Positions 1 through 6,826 of a stretch of 27,215 bases of DNA are shown here, piece after piece. Source of the stretch: a virus. The stretch lies in the IMG/VR virus record IMGVR_UViG_3300033997_000327, positions 1 to 27,215 of that record; one strand, 5' to 3'. How positions within the stretch are numbered: the stretch's first letter is position 1; each line of letters opens with the position of its first letter. A program made the position numbers and the translations under genes. Under the pieces are notes generated by a model. The model saw only the letters and a program-made list of their open reading frames with translations. It made no database searches and was not told the origin of the DNA.

Positions 1-152
1 CGGCGCTCGGCTGCCGTCAGCTTGGCATAGTCCGCCTGGGCTGACTGCGACATGTCGCTGGTGCGACGCTTCGCCGTCGCAATGGCGGTATCGAACTGCG
101 AGGTATCGACAACAATGTCTAGCCGCGCGGTTCCTATGCTTTCCTGTGCCAT
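1..152 (-). CDS. phage tail tape-measure protein, N-terminus (partial)
   Basis: The first 50 codons of a minus-strand gene run off the left edge of the window. The protein begins MAQESIGTARLDIVVDTSQF and continues with an Ala/Gln/Lys-rich, probably helical stretch. This matches the usual opening of lambda-type tape-measure proteins, which set tail length and are ejected at infection. Position supports the call: it starts 4 bp after the frameshift-fused tail assembly chaperone reading frame, and in lambda-like phages the tape measure always follows G/GT. Most of the gene is outside the window, so domain content cannot be checked. Confidence 0.75.
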   Translation of the reverse strand, partial: MAQESIGTARLDIVVDTSQFDTAIATAKRRTSDMSQSAQADYAKLTAAER

Positions 153-155
153 AGT

Positions 156-482
156 TCAGCTCTTGTGTAGATACTCCAGGGCGGCCCGCTCGATCATTCG
201 AAGCATTTCCATGACCTGGCGCTGCCGCTTGCGCGGCACCCCGTGCAATTGCAGGTCTGCATACATAGCCAGGTAGTCCAGACCAACGGGACCGCCAGCC
301 CCGACCCGCCACTGCGTTTGGTTGCGCACAAAAAGCGCGAAGGCATCCGCCAATTCCGGCGGAACCTCCACCGGCGGCCGCTTGAACAGCGAAGGCCGCG
401 AGCGGATTCCCGCCAGCGCAAGCGCCTGCGCAGATGGCGGCGTCCAATAGAACGCCGCCACCGCCGCCCTTACCCGTTTCCC
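156..482 (-). CDS. tail assembly chaperone frameshift extension (GT-type, DUF1799-like)
   Basis: This reading frame is entered by -1 slippage from the upstream chaperone gene. The frame is open from the slippery heptamer at 476-482 to the stop at 156. A GTG at 459-461 could serve as a start for a 101-residue protein, but no convincing ribosome binding site precedes it. The sequence (FYWTPPS near the start, then LADAFALFVRNQTQWRVG, GLDYLAMYADL) resembles the DUF1799 family found just before tape-measure genes. In lambda the equivalent T domain, made only as a G-T fusion, binds the tape measure and recruits tail tube subunits. The family call is from recall; the frame relation is seen directly. 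Confidence 0.8.
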   Translation of the reverse strand, partial: GKRVRAAVAAFYWTPPSAQALALAGIRSRPSLFKRPPVEVPPELADAFALFVRNQTQWRVGAGGPVGLDYLAMYADLQLHGVPRKRQRQVMEMLRMIERAALEYLHKS

Positions 483-781
483 AGTTCGACCTGGAGCGCT
501 CGGTTGTAGGCCTGGACGATGGCCAGATCCGCGCCGGGCTGGTGCTGCCGCAGGGCGACGATGCCGGCTTCATCCAGCGGCATATCCGCGTTCCAGCGCT
601 CGATCAGCTCCAGCAGCAGCGCATCGGTGCTGAGCTTGCCCTTTTCCACCTTCGCCATGAGGGCGTGGTACTCGTCGCCGGTCTTGTGGCGGAACGCCAG
701 CTCCAGCGTCTGCGTCCGGCCCTGCCCGGTGATCGTCACCTTGGCTTCGATGACGGGGTTCCCTTTGATGATGAACGTCAT
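470..781 (-). CDS. phage tail assembly chaperone (lambda gpG-like)
   Basis: A 103-residue protein lies directly after the tail tube gene (2-bp gap) and before the tape measure, the standard place of the gpG chaperone. Such proteins coat the tape measure during tail assembly and are absent from the virion. The sequence is acidic and helical with no transmembrane segment. The last codons are GAA CTG GGA AAC GGG TAA. They contain the heptamer G GGA AAC in the zero frame, so part of the ribosomes should shift by -1 into the DUF1799-like frame and make a longer fusion. Identification rests on position, size and the slippery site rather than strong sequence recall. Confidence 0.8.
   Translation of the reverse strand: MTFIIKGNPVIEAKVTITGQGRTQTLELAFRHKTGDEYHALMAKVEKGKLSTDALLLELIERWNADMPLDEAGIVALRQHQPGADLAIVQAYNRALQVELGNG
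476..482 (-). promoter_or_regulatory. programmed -1 ribosomal frameshift site (G GGA AAC)
   Basis: On the minus strand the heptamer GGGAAAC is phased as G GGA AAC in the chaperone frame. This fits the canonical X XXY YYZ pattern and is close to lambda's G GGA AAG. It sits two codons before the zero-frame stop. After a -1 slip the next codons (CGG GTA AGG GCG GCG GTG) continue without a stop into the downstream DUF1799-like frame. I see no strong pseudoknot, but the downstream stretch is very GC-rich. Confidence 0.88.
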
Positions 782-783
782 GC

Positions 784-1437
784 TTAGGCCTCGTCGTAGG
801 TCACGGTGTCAGCCACCAGCGACAGCGTGAAGGTGTTCTGCAGGTTGACGTTCTGGCCCCCCGTCGCTTCCTTGCGGAACGAGGGATAGCCGTAGTAGTA
901 CGTGACGCTGCCGTCCGGGTAAGTGGTTTCCAGCACCACCGGCTGGCGCAGGCGGTCGGCCGTGATCAGCGCCTTGTACCAGGGCTTCTTGCGGTCGTAG
1001 TCGACCGTGTACGTCAGCACCGTCGGCGTCTTGACCGTGGGTTTCTGCTGTTGCTTGCCGGTCGGGTCCTCGGTGTACTGGTACGTGTGGTATTGCTGCT
1101 CGCCGCCGGTGATTTGCACGTCGGTGATCTGGTCCAGGCTGACCCAGTCGTTGACCTTGCGGAACGTGCCCGCGCCTTGCCCCGCGGGATACAGGCGCAG
1201 GTCTTCGGTGTCGGCGCCTTCGATCTTGAAGCCGTCAGCAGTCACGCCCGAAGCGCGAAAAACGGAATTGTCCAGAGCCGGCCAGCCCGAGGCCAGCACC
1301 AGCACATCGCCGTCCGTGGGCGGGGTGGCGGTCGTTGCCGTCGGGTCTACCCCGTTCGTTACGGCGCTCATCGCCACCGCCTGCGCGAGCGTCTTCGAAA
1401 CGCGAAATTGCGAACCGTTGATGAAAATGGAAGACAT
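784..1437 (-). CDS. major tail tube protein (lambda gpV-like)
   Basis: A 217-residue protein begins MSSIFINGSQFRVSKTLAQAV, rich in beta-strand-type segments (for example TYTVDYDRKKPWYKALITADRLRQPVVLETTYPDGS). It matches the tail tube proteins of lambda-like siphoviruses, whose hexameric rings stack to form the tail tube. A good ribosome binding site (GAGGA) lies about 7 bases before the ATG. The gene sits between the tail terminator and the chaperone genes, as expected. A terminator-like hairpin lies immediately before its ribosome binding site. The N-terminal region around residues 20-45 (TNGVDPTATTATPPTDGDV) looks like a flexible loop. Confidence 0.8.
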   Translation of the reverse strand: MSSIFINGSQFRVSKTLAQAVAMSAVTNGVDPTATTATPPTDGDVLVLASGWPALDNSVFRASGVTADGFKIEGADTEDLRLYPAGQGAGTFRKVNDWVSLDQITDVQITGGEQQYHTYQYTEDPTGKQQQKPTVKTPTVLTYTVDYDRKKPWYKALITADRLRQPVVLETTYPDGSVTYYYGYPSFRKEATGGQNVNLQNTFTLSLVADTVTYDEA

Positions 1438-1448
1438 ATCGAATCCTC

Positions 1449-1474
1449 AAAAAAATGCCCGGCGTGTGCCGGGC
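1449..1474 (-). terminator. terminator-like hairpin upstream of the tail tube gene
   Basis: On the minus strand GCCCGGC-acac-GCCGGGC (1457-1474) is followed by A and seven T (1449-1455), a textbook Rho-independent terminator facing along the late operon. It lies between the DUF3168 gene and the tail tube gene, and the T-run abuts the tail tube Shine-Dalgarno. It may be read through by an antiterminated late polymerase, or protect a processed tail mRNA 5' end. Confidence 0.75.
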
Positions 1475-1499
1475 GAGAACTTGTTGCGGGGGAGGAAAC

Positions 1500-1856
1500 C
1501 TAGCGGAGATACCAAATGCCGAAGTCCTGGCGGGTTCCGCGCTTCTTGATGGCCTCTTCGTAAAGGTCGGTCGGCGCGCCGTAGGGCTCCACGGCGGGAA
1601 AGTCACTTTCGCAAAGCGCCGTTGCGACCTGGTCAGCAATCGCTTCAGCCTGCAAGCGCGATTCGGCCCACACATGGACCTGTATGCGCCGGTGTCTCTT
1701 CTCGCGCCGCTTGCCCTCGACGTACCATTGCTCTTTGCCGCCCGCGCCCTGGTAGACGATGAGGGGAAAAACGGGCTTGTCCGGAGTGACGTCCGGGTAC
1801 GCTCGCCCCGACACCAGCGGCGCGAGCAGTTCTTTCAGACGTGGTTCAAGTGGCAT
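1500..1856 (-). CDS. tail terminator / completion protein (DUF3168 family)
   Basis: A 118-residue protein begins MPLEPRLKELLAPLVSGRAY and contains FPLIVYQGAGGKEQ, RIQVHVWAES and AEAIADQVATAL. These are typical of the DUF3168 family, related to the lambda gpU-type tail terminators that cap the tail tube and join it to the head. The start is supported by a strong AGGAGG six bases upstream. The gene overlaps the end of the HK97 gp10-like gene by 11 bp, so translation is probably coupled. It is followed by a hairpin terminator. Confidence 0.78.
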   Translation of the reverse strand: MPLEPRLKELLAPLVSGRAYPDVTPDKPVFPLIVYQGAGGKEQWYVEGKRREKRHRRIQVHVWAESRLQAEAIADQVATALCESDFPAVEPYGAPTDLYEEAIKKRGTRQDFGIWYLR

Positions 1857-2343
1857 TCCCCACCTCCTGCGCCGCCAGAAGTTCGGGCAATCTCTCCTGG
1901 CCGCGCTTGATCATGGCCAACCGCGCCCGACCGTTGGCAGCATCGAAGGCCGGCCGCAGGAACGGATATGCCGGCACCCACTTGGGAGAGGCCAGCTTTC
2001 GGCGCTTGTCGGTGACATACGTGCCGTCCGGCTTGCGGATCACGGCATATATCTGCCAGTGGCCGAACTCGACCAGATGACCGTGTGGCGCCTTCCGCTT
2101 GTTCCAGGTCACCGCGTACTGCACTTCCTTTTCGGTAGATCGGTTCTCCCGGAAGGCGAGATAGAGGGCGTCGGCCAGAACGCCGTTGTGTATGTTCACC
2201 CGCGCCTTAGCCTCGTCCCTTAGCACTTCGCCGCCTGCGACGGCCATTGAGCGCGCCAAGCTGACGCGGGCTGACCCCAAGAGCCGATCCAGACCAGCCG
2301 ACCACGCGGAGGTGTCAAAGGTTGCCTGAATTCCGTTAACCAT
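1846..2343 (-). CDS. HK97 gp10-family head-tail/tail completion protein
   Basis: A 165-residue protein has a central GHLVEFGHW segment and a C-terminal YPFLRPAFDAANGRARLAMI segment. Both are characteristic of HK97 gp10-type phage proteins, in which the conserved region carries HGHLVEFGT-like and PFLRPAF-like motifs. The family acts in head-tail joining or tail completion. It overlaps its downstream neighbour by 11 bp and its upstream neighbour by 8 bp, so the joining genes form a tightly coupled block. An AAGGGGG sequence about 6 bases before the ATG supports the start. Confidence 0.82.
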   Translation of the reverse strand: MVNGIQATFDTSAWSAGLDRLLGSARVSLARSMAVAGGEVLRDEAKARVNIHNGVLADALYLAFRENRSTEKEVQYAVTWNKRKAPHGHLVEFGHWQIYAVIRKPDGTYVTDKRRKLASPKWVPAYPFLRPAFDAANGRARLAMIKRGQERLPELLAAQEVGNAT

Positions 2344-2689
2344 CGCCGCCCCCTTGCTCGCAAACCAAGTCCGTCCACTTTCGACCCGCGTAATCCATGA
2401 GGACGTTCTTTATGTCGAAGGGGTCGCCGACCGGCTGGCCGTCGAACAGTTCGACCACCCGCATGCCCTGGTCGATCCCTCGTCGGAATCGAATTCGGAA
2501 GCTATACACGCCGATCGATGCCCCCAGATTGCCCTGGTTTCGTGTGATAGAGCCCATCCCCGTCTGGCCGCGAGGATCTGCGCGCACAGTTGCGACTTCT
2601 TCCCACGCGCCGTTCGGCTGCCCTGCGGCATCGCTACCGTTCCCCCGCTGCTCTATCCGGATCCACAAGCGCAACCGCCCCGCTCTCAT
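2336..2689 (-). CDS. phage head-tail adaptor (head closure, SPP1 gp16-like)
   Basis: A 117-residue protein begins MRAGRLRLWIRIEQR and contains the pattern GAWEEVATVRADPRG, FRIRFRRGIDQGMRV and a late DIKNVL-type segment. This is the familiar layout of phage head-tail adaptor proteins, small beta-barrel head-closure proteins that sit under the connector ring. Its start overlaps the stop of the upstream connector gene (ATGA), which suggests translational coupling. Confidence 0.82.
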   Translation of the reverse strand: MRAGRLRLWIRIEQRGNGSDAAGQPNGAWEEVATVRADPRGQTGMGSITRNQGNLGASIGVYSFRIRFRRGIDQGMRVVELFDGQPVGDPFDIKNVLMDYAGRKWTDLVCEQGGGDG

Positions 2690-3162
2690 GGCATCATCTC
2701 CCGGCGATCAGGGCGCAGGAGTTCTTCGATACCTTGCGGCAATCTCACCGCCGTCGCTCCGACAACGACTTCCTCGCGGTTGGCGTAGAGGTTGCCTAGG
2801 GTCAATCGAACAGCAGCCTCGATCCTCGGCGTTGCGACCATACCGAAGAGAACCCGCTGAAAGCCGGCTTTCGCCTCCTTCAGGCGTTCGGTGGCAAGGT
2901 TGATCGCCATCTGTTGCGCCGCCGAATTGGTGAGTGCGGCCGCGCTTGTGATAGCTGCGTCATAGGCTTCTTGGGCGTCCCCCGCAGCCTGCGGCAAAGC
3001 GTCCTGCGCCGCCAGAAGCTCGTCTTTCGACGTGAAGAAGGCACGATTCAGATGGCCCGCAACAGCGCTTTCCGCACTCGCAAGCAGCTTCGCCAGCAGC
3101 GGGGCATCCGCCGGATCGGCGTTGCATTGCACGATGCACTCTTCAGGGGTCAGCAACGGCAT
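2686..3162 (-). CDS. head-tail connector protein (HK97 gp6-like)
   Basis: A 158-residue, mostly helical protein begins LLTPEECIVQCNADPADAPL and continues with LLASAESAVAGHLNR, a pattern common in gp6-like connectors (an early alpha-helical segment ending in a sequence like YLNR). The C-terminal half (RIEAAVRLTLGNLYANREEVV, then IEELLRPDRR) also fits. Members form a ring below the portal. It has an inserted Ala-rich helical stretch around residues 45-100, longer than in short gp6 proteins. It lies 2 bp after the 83-residue protein. Confidence 0.78.
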   Translation of the reverse strand: MPLLTPEECIVQCNADPADAPLLAKLLASAESAVAGHLNRAFFTSKDELLAAQDALPQAAGDAQEAYDAAITSAAALTNSAAQQMAINLATERLKEAKAGFQRVLFGMVATPRIEAAVRLTLGNLYANREEVVVGATAVRLPQGIEELLRPDRREMMP

Positions 3163-3164
3163 GG

Positions 3165-3416
3165 TCAGTCCTTCTTGCCTTCGGCCAAGGCCTGGCGCAA
3201 CTTGTCCATGCCCCAGCGCTTGTCGTACTTGATCTGCGCTTCATCGAGTTGAGCCCGAAGCGCCGTCAATTCGGGTGCGTCTTCACTGGATTCGTCTACG
3301 GCGCCCAAATCGCGCGCGGCCGGCAGCAGCCAGCCGGGGCAGTCTTCGCCAGCCGCATACTCGACCGGGTAGATTTCACCTTCCGGCACGCCGCGAATGG
3401 TTTTGGTCAGTTTCAT
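3165..3416 (-). CDS. small phage structural-region protein, unknown function
   Basis: An 83-residue protein lies between the capsid and connector genes. It begins MKLTKTIRGVPEGEIYPVEY, has an acidic middle (DESSEDAPEL) and ends in a helical, SAP/HeH-like segment (YDKRWGMDKLRQALAEGKKD). Small genes in this position are common in HK97-like phages. Some bind DNA or assist head completion, but no function can be assigned here. It is separated from the capsid gene by 54 bp carrying a perfect 9-bp hairpin. Confidence 0.6.
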   Translation of the reverse strand: MKLTKTIRGVPEGEIYPVEYAAGEDCPGWLLPAARDLGAVDESSEDAPELTALRAQLDEAQIKYDKRWGMDKLRQALAEGKKD

Positions 3417-3435
3417 GAATATCTCCGGTGTGGCA

Positions 3436-3460
3436 CAGGGGCGCCGAGATTGCGCCCCTG
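3436..3460 (-). other. strong hairpin after the capsid gene
   Basis: The sequence CAGGGGCGC / GCGCCCCTG (3436-3444 and 3452-3460) forms a perfect 9-bp stem with a 7-base loop, 10 bases past the capsid stop. There is no T-run in the direction of transcription. It is more likely an mRNA 3'-end stabiliser or weak attenuator, helping to keep capsid mRNA abundant, than a terminator. Confidence 0.6.
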
Positions 3461-3470
3461 AGCCTGGTGG

Positions 3471-4712
3471 TTACGCGCCGATCTTCATCGCGCGCATGGG
3501 CTCGGGGTTGTGGACACCGCCGCCCACGCGCTTGGTCGTGTAGAACAGCACGAAGGGCTTGTTGGTGTAGGGGTCACGCAGCACCTTCACGCCGACGCGG
3601 TCGTAGATGGTGTAGGTGCGCTTGAAGTCCCCGAACAGCAAGGGCGTGGCGCCGGCCACCGCGTCTGGCATGTCCGGCACTTCGGTGGCAGGGAAGCCCG
3701 CCAGGGTCGCCGGCTGGCCAGCCACCATGGACGGTTGCCACAGGTAGTTGCCTTGCCCGTCCTTGAGCTTGCGGACCAGACCCTGGGTCTTGCGGTTCAT
3801 CGAGAAGCGCGCGTTGCCCGTAAAGGCCGACGGCAGGTCGTAGACGATATCGATGATGGCGTCGGACGTGATCGCGGCCGCTGCACCGCTGTTCACGGCC
3901 TTGATTGCGCCGAACGGGTGCTTGGCGGCGTTGGCGCCGCCCTCGACATAGGTCAAGATGCCAAAGGGCTTGTTCACGCCATTGCCCGACACGTACGCCA
4001 GTCCTTCCTGCTTGGAGAATTCCGTTTCCACCTCCCCGGCCAGCCAGCTTTCGAGGTTGATGGCAGCATCGTCCAGCAGTTGTTGCGTGGCGGCCGGATT
4101 GGCGTAAATCTCGCCCCACCCGAAACCCAGCGATGCGAAGCCCGAAGTGTTCGACTGCGGGCGCGGGTCCGTTTCTCCGACCCAGCCCGAGGCCGTTCCG
4201 CCCAGGTTGTACAGCTTGGTCAGGCCGGCGCCCGAAACCTGCTGCACGTTCGCCAGCTGACGCATGGGGGACACCAGCACCAGTTTGTCGGTGATGGTAC
4301 GGTCCCATTCCACCGGCGCGAGGTAGCCGCCCTCGTCGGCCGCGCCCTTGTTCAAGGCGGCCTGCACATCGCCCTTTTTGAAGTGGGCATTGAACGCCTC
4401 GCTGTACTCGGCGTCCTTCAGGGCTTGACCGCCGCCCCCGCCCATCTGGGCCGATGCGATCTTCAGATTGGCCTCGTCGATGGCCGACTGGAGCCGCGAA
4501 ATGTCGGCGTTGATCTTCTCGACCTTGAGGGCTTGCAGGGCGTCGTGCGTGCCCTTCTTGACCTCATCCAATTGCTTGGTGTGTTCGTCCTTGAACGTGG
4601 CGAAGGCCTGATTCAGGCTCTCGATCAGGGCCTTGACATCGGTCGGGGCGCCGGCGTCGGCGCGAACGGAAACCAGCCCGCGCGGCACGCGGGCATTCGA
4701 TTGGTGCTTCAT
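3471..4712 (-). CDS. major capsid protein, HK97 fold
   Basis: A 413-residue protein follows the ClpP-type protease gene, as in HK97. Residues about 25-100 form a charged helical region (SLNQAFATFKDEHTKQLDEV and following), the usual delta/scaffolding domain. A Gly-rich hinge (QMGGGGGQ) marks the probable cleavage zone. The remainder has the capsid fold signatures: GGYLAPVEWDRTI, a MRQLANVQQ segment, GWVGETDPRPQ, the PAATQQLLDDAAINLESWL E-loop/spine region and LLFGDFKRTYTIYDRVGVKV. The Shine-Dalgarno GAGG lies 6 bases before the ATG, inside the protease stop region. The precise cleavage site is not determined. Confidence 0.93.
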   Translation of the reverse strand: MKHQSNARVPRGLVSVRADAGAPTDVKALIESLNQAFATFKDEHTKQLDEVKKGTHDALQALKVEKINADISRLQSAIDEANLKIASAQMGGGGGQALKDAEYSEAFNAHFKKGDVQAALNKGAADEGGYLAPVEWDRTITDKLVLVSPMRQLANVQQVSGAGLTKLYNLGGTASGWVGETDPRPQSNTSGFASLGFGWGEIYANPAATQQLLDDAAINLESWLAGEVETEFSKQEGLAYVSGNGVNKPFGILTYVEGGANAAKHPFGAIKAVNSGAAAAITSDAIIDIVYDLPSAFTGNARFSMNRKTQGLVRKLKDGQGNYLWQPSMVAGQPATLAGFPATEVPDMPDAVAGATPLLFGDFKRTYTIYDRVGVKVLRDPYTNKPFVLFYTTKRVGGGVHNPEPMRAMKIGA

Positions 4713-4714
4713 GT

Positions 4715-5554
4715 TTAACCTCGCAGGGTTGAAAGTGTGGTTTGCAGCAGGGCTGCTACGTCATCGCCAGCGCACGGCGTGGCAGTTGTGGCAGCGCTCG
4801 GCTTGCCGGAAAAAAGTGCTTTGAAGGTGTCGCGTCGCGACGAACGGCTGTATCCGGCCTTCGCCATGGCCGCCTCAACTTGGGCCAGGGCCCGCCGCTC
4901 CGCGCCGGATTTGGGCGCCTCGCTGATCGCGGCCCCGTCCAGTAGCCCGGTGGCGAACCCATCTTCCACGGCCTGGTCGGCGCCAATCCAGGTTTCCTGG
5001 TCCATCAAGACCGCAGCCTGTTTGGCCGTCATTCCGGTGCGGGCGGCATAGACCTGCGCCATGGCCGCGTCGAACGGCTCCAGCTTCGCCGCAGCATCGA
5101 CCAGGTCATGGCGATTGCCGATGGCGACGGCCCAAGCGTTGTGGATCATCAGGAAAGACCCTTGCCCCATCAGAATTTCGTCCCCCGCCATGGCGATGAC
5201 CGAAGCCGCCGAGGCGGCCAGACCCAACACCTTGATGGTGACCTTGGCCTTGTGTTCGCGCAGAGCGTTGTAGATCGCCACGCCTTCGAAGAAATTCCCG
5301 CCAGGCGAATTGACATTGACCGTCACGTCCCGCGCACCGATGGAGCGCAGTGCAGACTGGATGCGCTTGACGGTCACGCCGCTTCCGTCCCAGGCTTCCC
5401 CGATGGCGTCATAGATCGAGATGCTGGCGTCCTCGGTGTCGTTTGCGGCGCGCACTTGGGGCGCCCACCGCTCCAGGGCGTCAGGCCGAAGATCGAAGTC
5501 GGCGGCGCCCAACCGGGCATCCGCCTTTATTTCAGGCAGTTGGATCAGGCTCAT
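4715..5554 (-). CDS. ClpP-like head maturation protease
   Basis: A 279-residue protein carries the Clp-protease fold. Expected triad residues are visible: Ser in GLAASAASVIAMAG, His in FLMIHNAWAVAIG and Asp within WIGADQAVEDGFATG. The earlier VNVNSPGGNFFEGVAIYN segment also matches. It processes the capsid delta domain during prohead maturation. I prefer the ATG at 5554 over one 18 codons upstream because AAGGA lies about 8 bases before it and the shorter N-terminus fits the family. It overlaps the end of the portal gene by 23 bp. The C-terminal 60 residues are a less conserved tail. Confidence 0.9.
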   Translation of the reverse strand: MSLIQLPEIKADARLGAADFDLRPDALERWAPQVRAANDTEDASISIYDAIGEAWDGSGVTVKRIQSALRSIGARDVTVNVNSPGGNFFEGVAIYNALREHKAKVTIKVLGLAASAASVIAMAGDEILMGQGSFLMIHNAWAVAIGNRHDLVDAAAKLEPFDAAMAQVYAARTGMTAKQAAVLMDQETWIGADQAVEDGFATGLLDGAAISEAPKSGAERRALAQVEAAMAKAGYSRSSRRDTFKALFSGKPSAATTATPCAGDDVAALLQTTLSTLRG

Positions 5555-6818
5555 TGCTCTTTCCTTTCTGGTTTGTCGGGTCGCGCAGCCTGTTGGCCTG
5601 CGGGTCATCGCTGGCGGGTAGGTCCGACAGGTCCCGGATTTCGTTTTGCCACATCCAAGGGGGATGGCCGCCAGCGCCAGACGCCTTGGCGAAGTAGTCG
5701 GCCTGGTCCTTCAGGGTGCCGCGCATGAGCGCGCGCTCGTTGAACTTGTAGGTCAGGCTGTCGAGTTCGTCGTCGCTCAGGAAGGTGCGCATGGCAGCCT
5801 GTTCCCATGCCGTGAACCAGAACTGCAACCCGTACTGCACAAAGAAGATGCCCAGCTGCTCGATGCCTGAACCCCAACTGGTGTCATCCATCATCAGCAG
5901 TGGACGCGGCACACCAAAGGCGCGTGCGACTTCTTCGATCTGGGCGTTCCGGTTCTCGATGTGCTGCGCCTCTGCGGCCGTGGCCGAGAACTTGTTTGCC
6001 TTGGCCCCTTCTTCAAGCAGCATCCAACGCTGCGCGTTATCCGCGCCGGCATAGTCGGTATCGAGCGACTGGCGCATTCGGTTGTAGGCCGTATCCGAAA
6101 GGGGCTTGGGCACCTCCACCGCGCCCCCAGCGAGGTTCCCGGTACGGAACACTCGACCCGCCGCCCGTTCCGCATCGCGCGCCAGCGCAATGGCATCCCG
6201 CGCGAGTTTCATCCGGCCCAGCCCTTCCACTCCGTCGATGGATATATCCCGAAGGTGAAAAACCTCTTTCTGGGAGAGAACAACTTGCTGACCATCCGGA
6301 CGGGTGTACGTGTAGCGCATCTCCCATCCCACCAGTTCCGCCTTGACAGAGCCCAGCGCCATCGGGACGACAGCGATGGGCCGGCCGGCTGACCAGATTA
6401 CGCGGGCATAGCCGTTCCCCTGCTCCAGCGCATGCAGCTGCATCATGCTCTTGAACTCGAACGGGGTTTGCCAGCCGTTCGGCTTGAGTTTCAAGAGGCG
6501 ATAGCCGGGGTGGTTCTTCGCCAACGCCTTTGTCGCGTCATTACGCATCAGGTTGAGCGGCAACATTCCCAGCGACGTAACGATCAGGGAGACACACCGC
6601 AGCGCGGCCATGTTGCGCAACGACTCCACCCGGCGGTGGTAATCGCCGGTTCGCATGTACTCCAGCAGCGCGGGGTCATCAAGACCACTGAAGGCCTGCC
6701 CCCTGGGCTGCTGTGACGCCTGCGCAGACTCGGGCGCAAAGGTCGGCTCCAGGCGCGGGCCGGCTTCAGGCGTCAACTCGCCGCCCGAGCCGCCCAGAAA
6801 TCGGTCCAGTAGTTTCAT
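5532..6818 (-). CDS. phage portal protein (HK97 family)
   Basis: A 428-residue protein contains the portal signatures VESLRNMAALRCVSLIVTSLG, LMRNDATKALAKNHPGYRLL, QLHALEQGNGYARVI and the C-terminal IEEVARAFGVPRPLLMMDDTSWGSGIEQ. The dodecameric ring at one capsid vertex is the DNA gateway and docks the terminase. Order (terminase, portal, protease, capsid) is canonical. The C-terminus is hydrophilic and overlaps the protease start, so expression is probably coupled. Confidence 0.93.
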   Translation of the reverse strand: MKLLDRFLGGSGGELTPEAGPRLEPTFAPESAQASQQPRGQAFSGLDDPALLEYMRTGDYHRRVESLRNMAALRCVSLIVTSLGMLPLNLMRNDATKALAKNHPGYRLLKLKPNGWQTPFEFKSMMQLHALEQGNGYARVIWSAGRPIAVVPMALGSVKAELVGWEMRYTYTRPDGQQVVLSQKEVFHLRDISIDGVEGLGRMKLARDAIALARDAERAAGRVFRTGNLAGGAVEVPKPLSDTAYNRMRQSLDTDYAGADNAQRWMLLEEGAKANKFSATAAEAQHIENRNAQIEEVARAFGVPRPLLMMDDTSWGSGIEQLGIFFVQYGLQFWFTAWEQAAMRTFLSDDELDSLTYKFNERALMRGTLKDQADYFAKASGAGGHPPWMWQNEIRDLSDLPASDDPQANRLRDPTNQKGKSNEPDPTA

Positions 6819-6826
6819 TGGTTCTC

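Noticed and set aside
3510-4718. Long plus-strand open frame (402 codons) opposite the capsid gene
   Set aside because: It mirrors the capsid gene in GC-rich DNA, has no phage-like domain and contradicts the clear capsid protein on the other strand.
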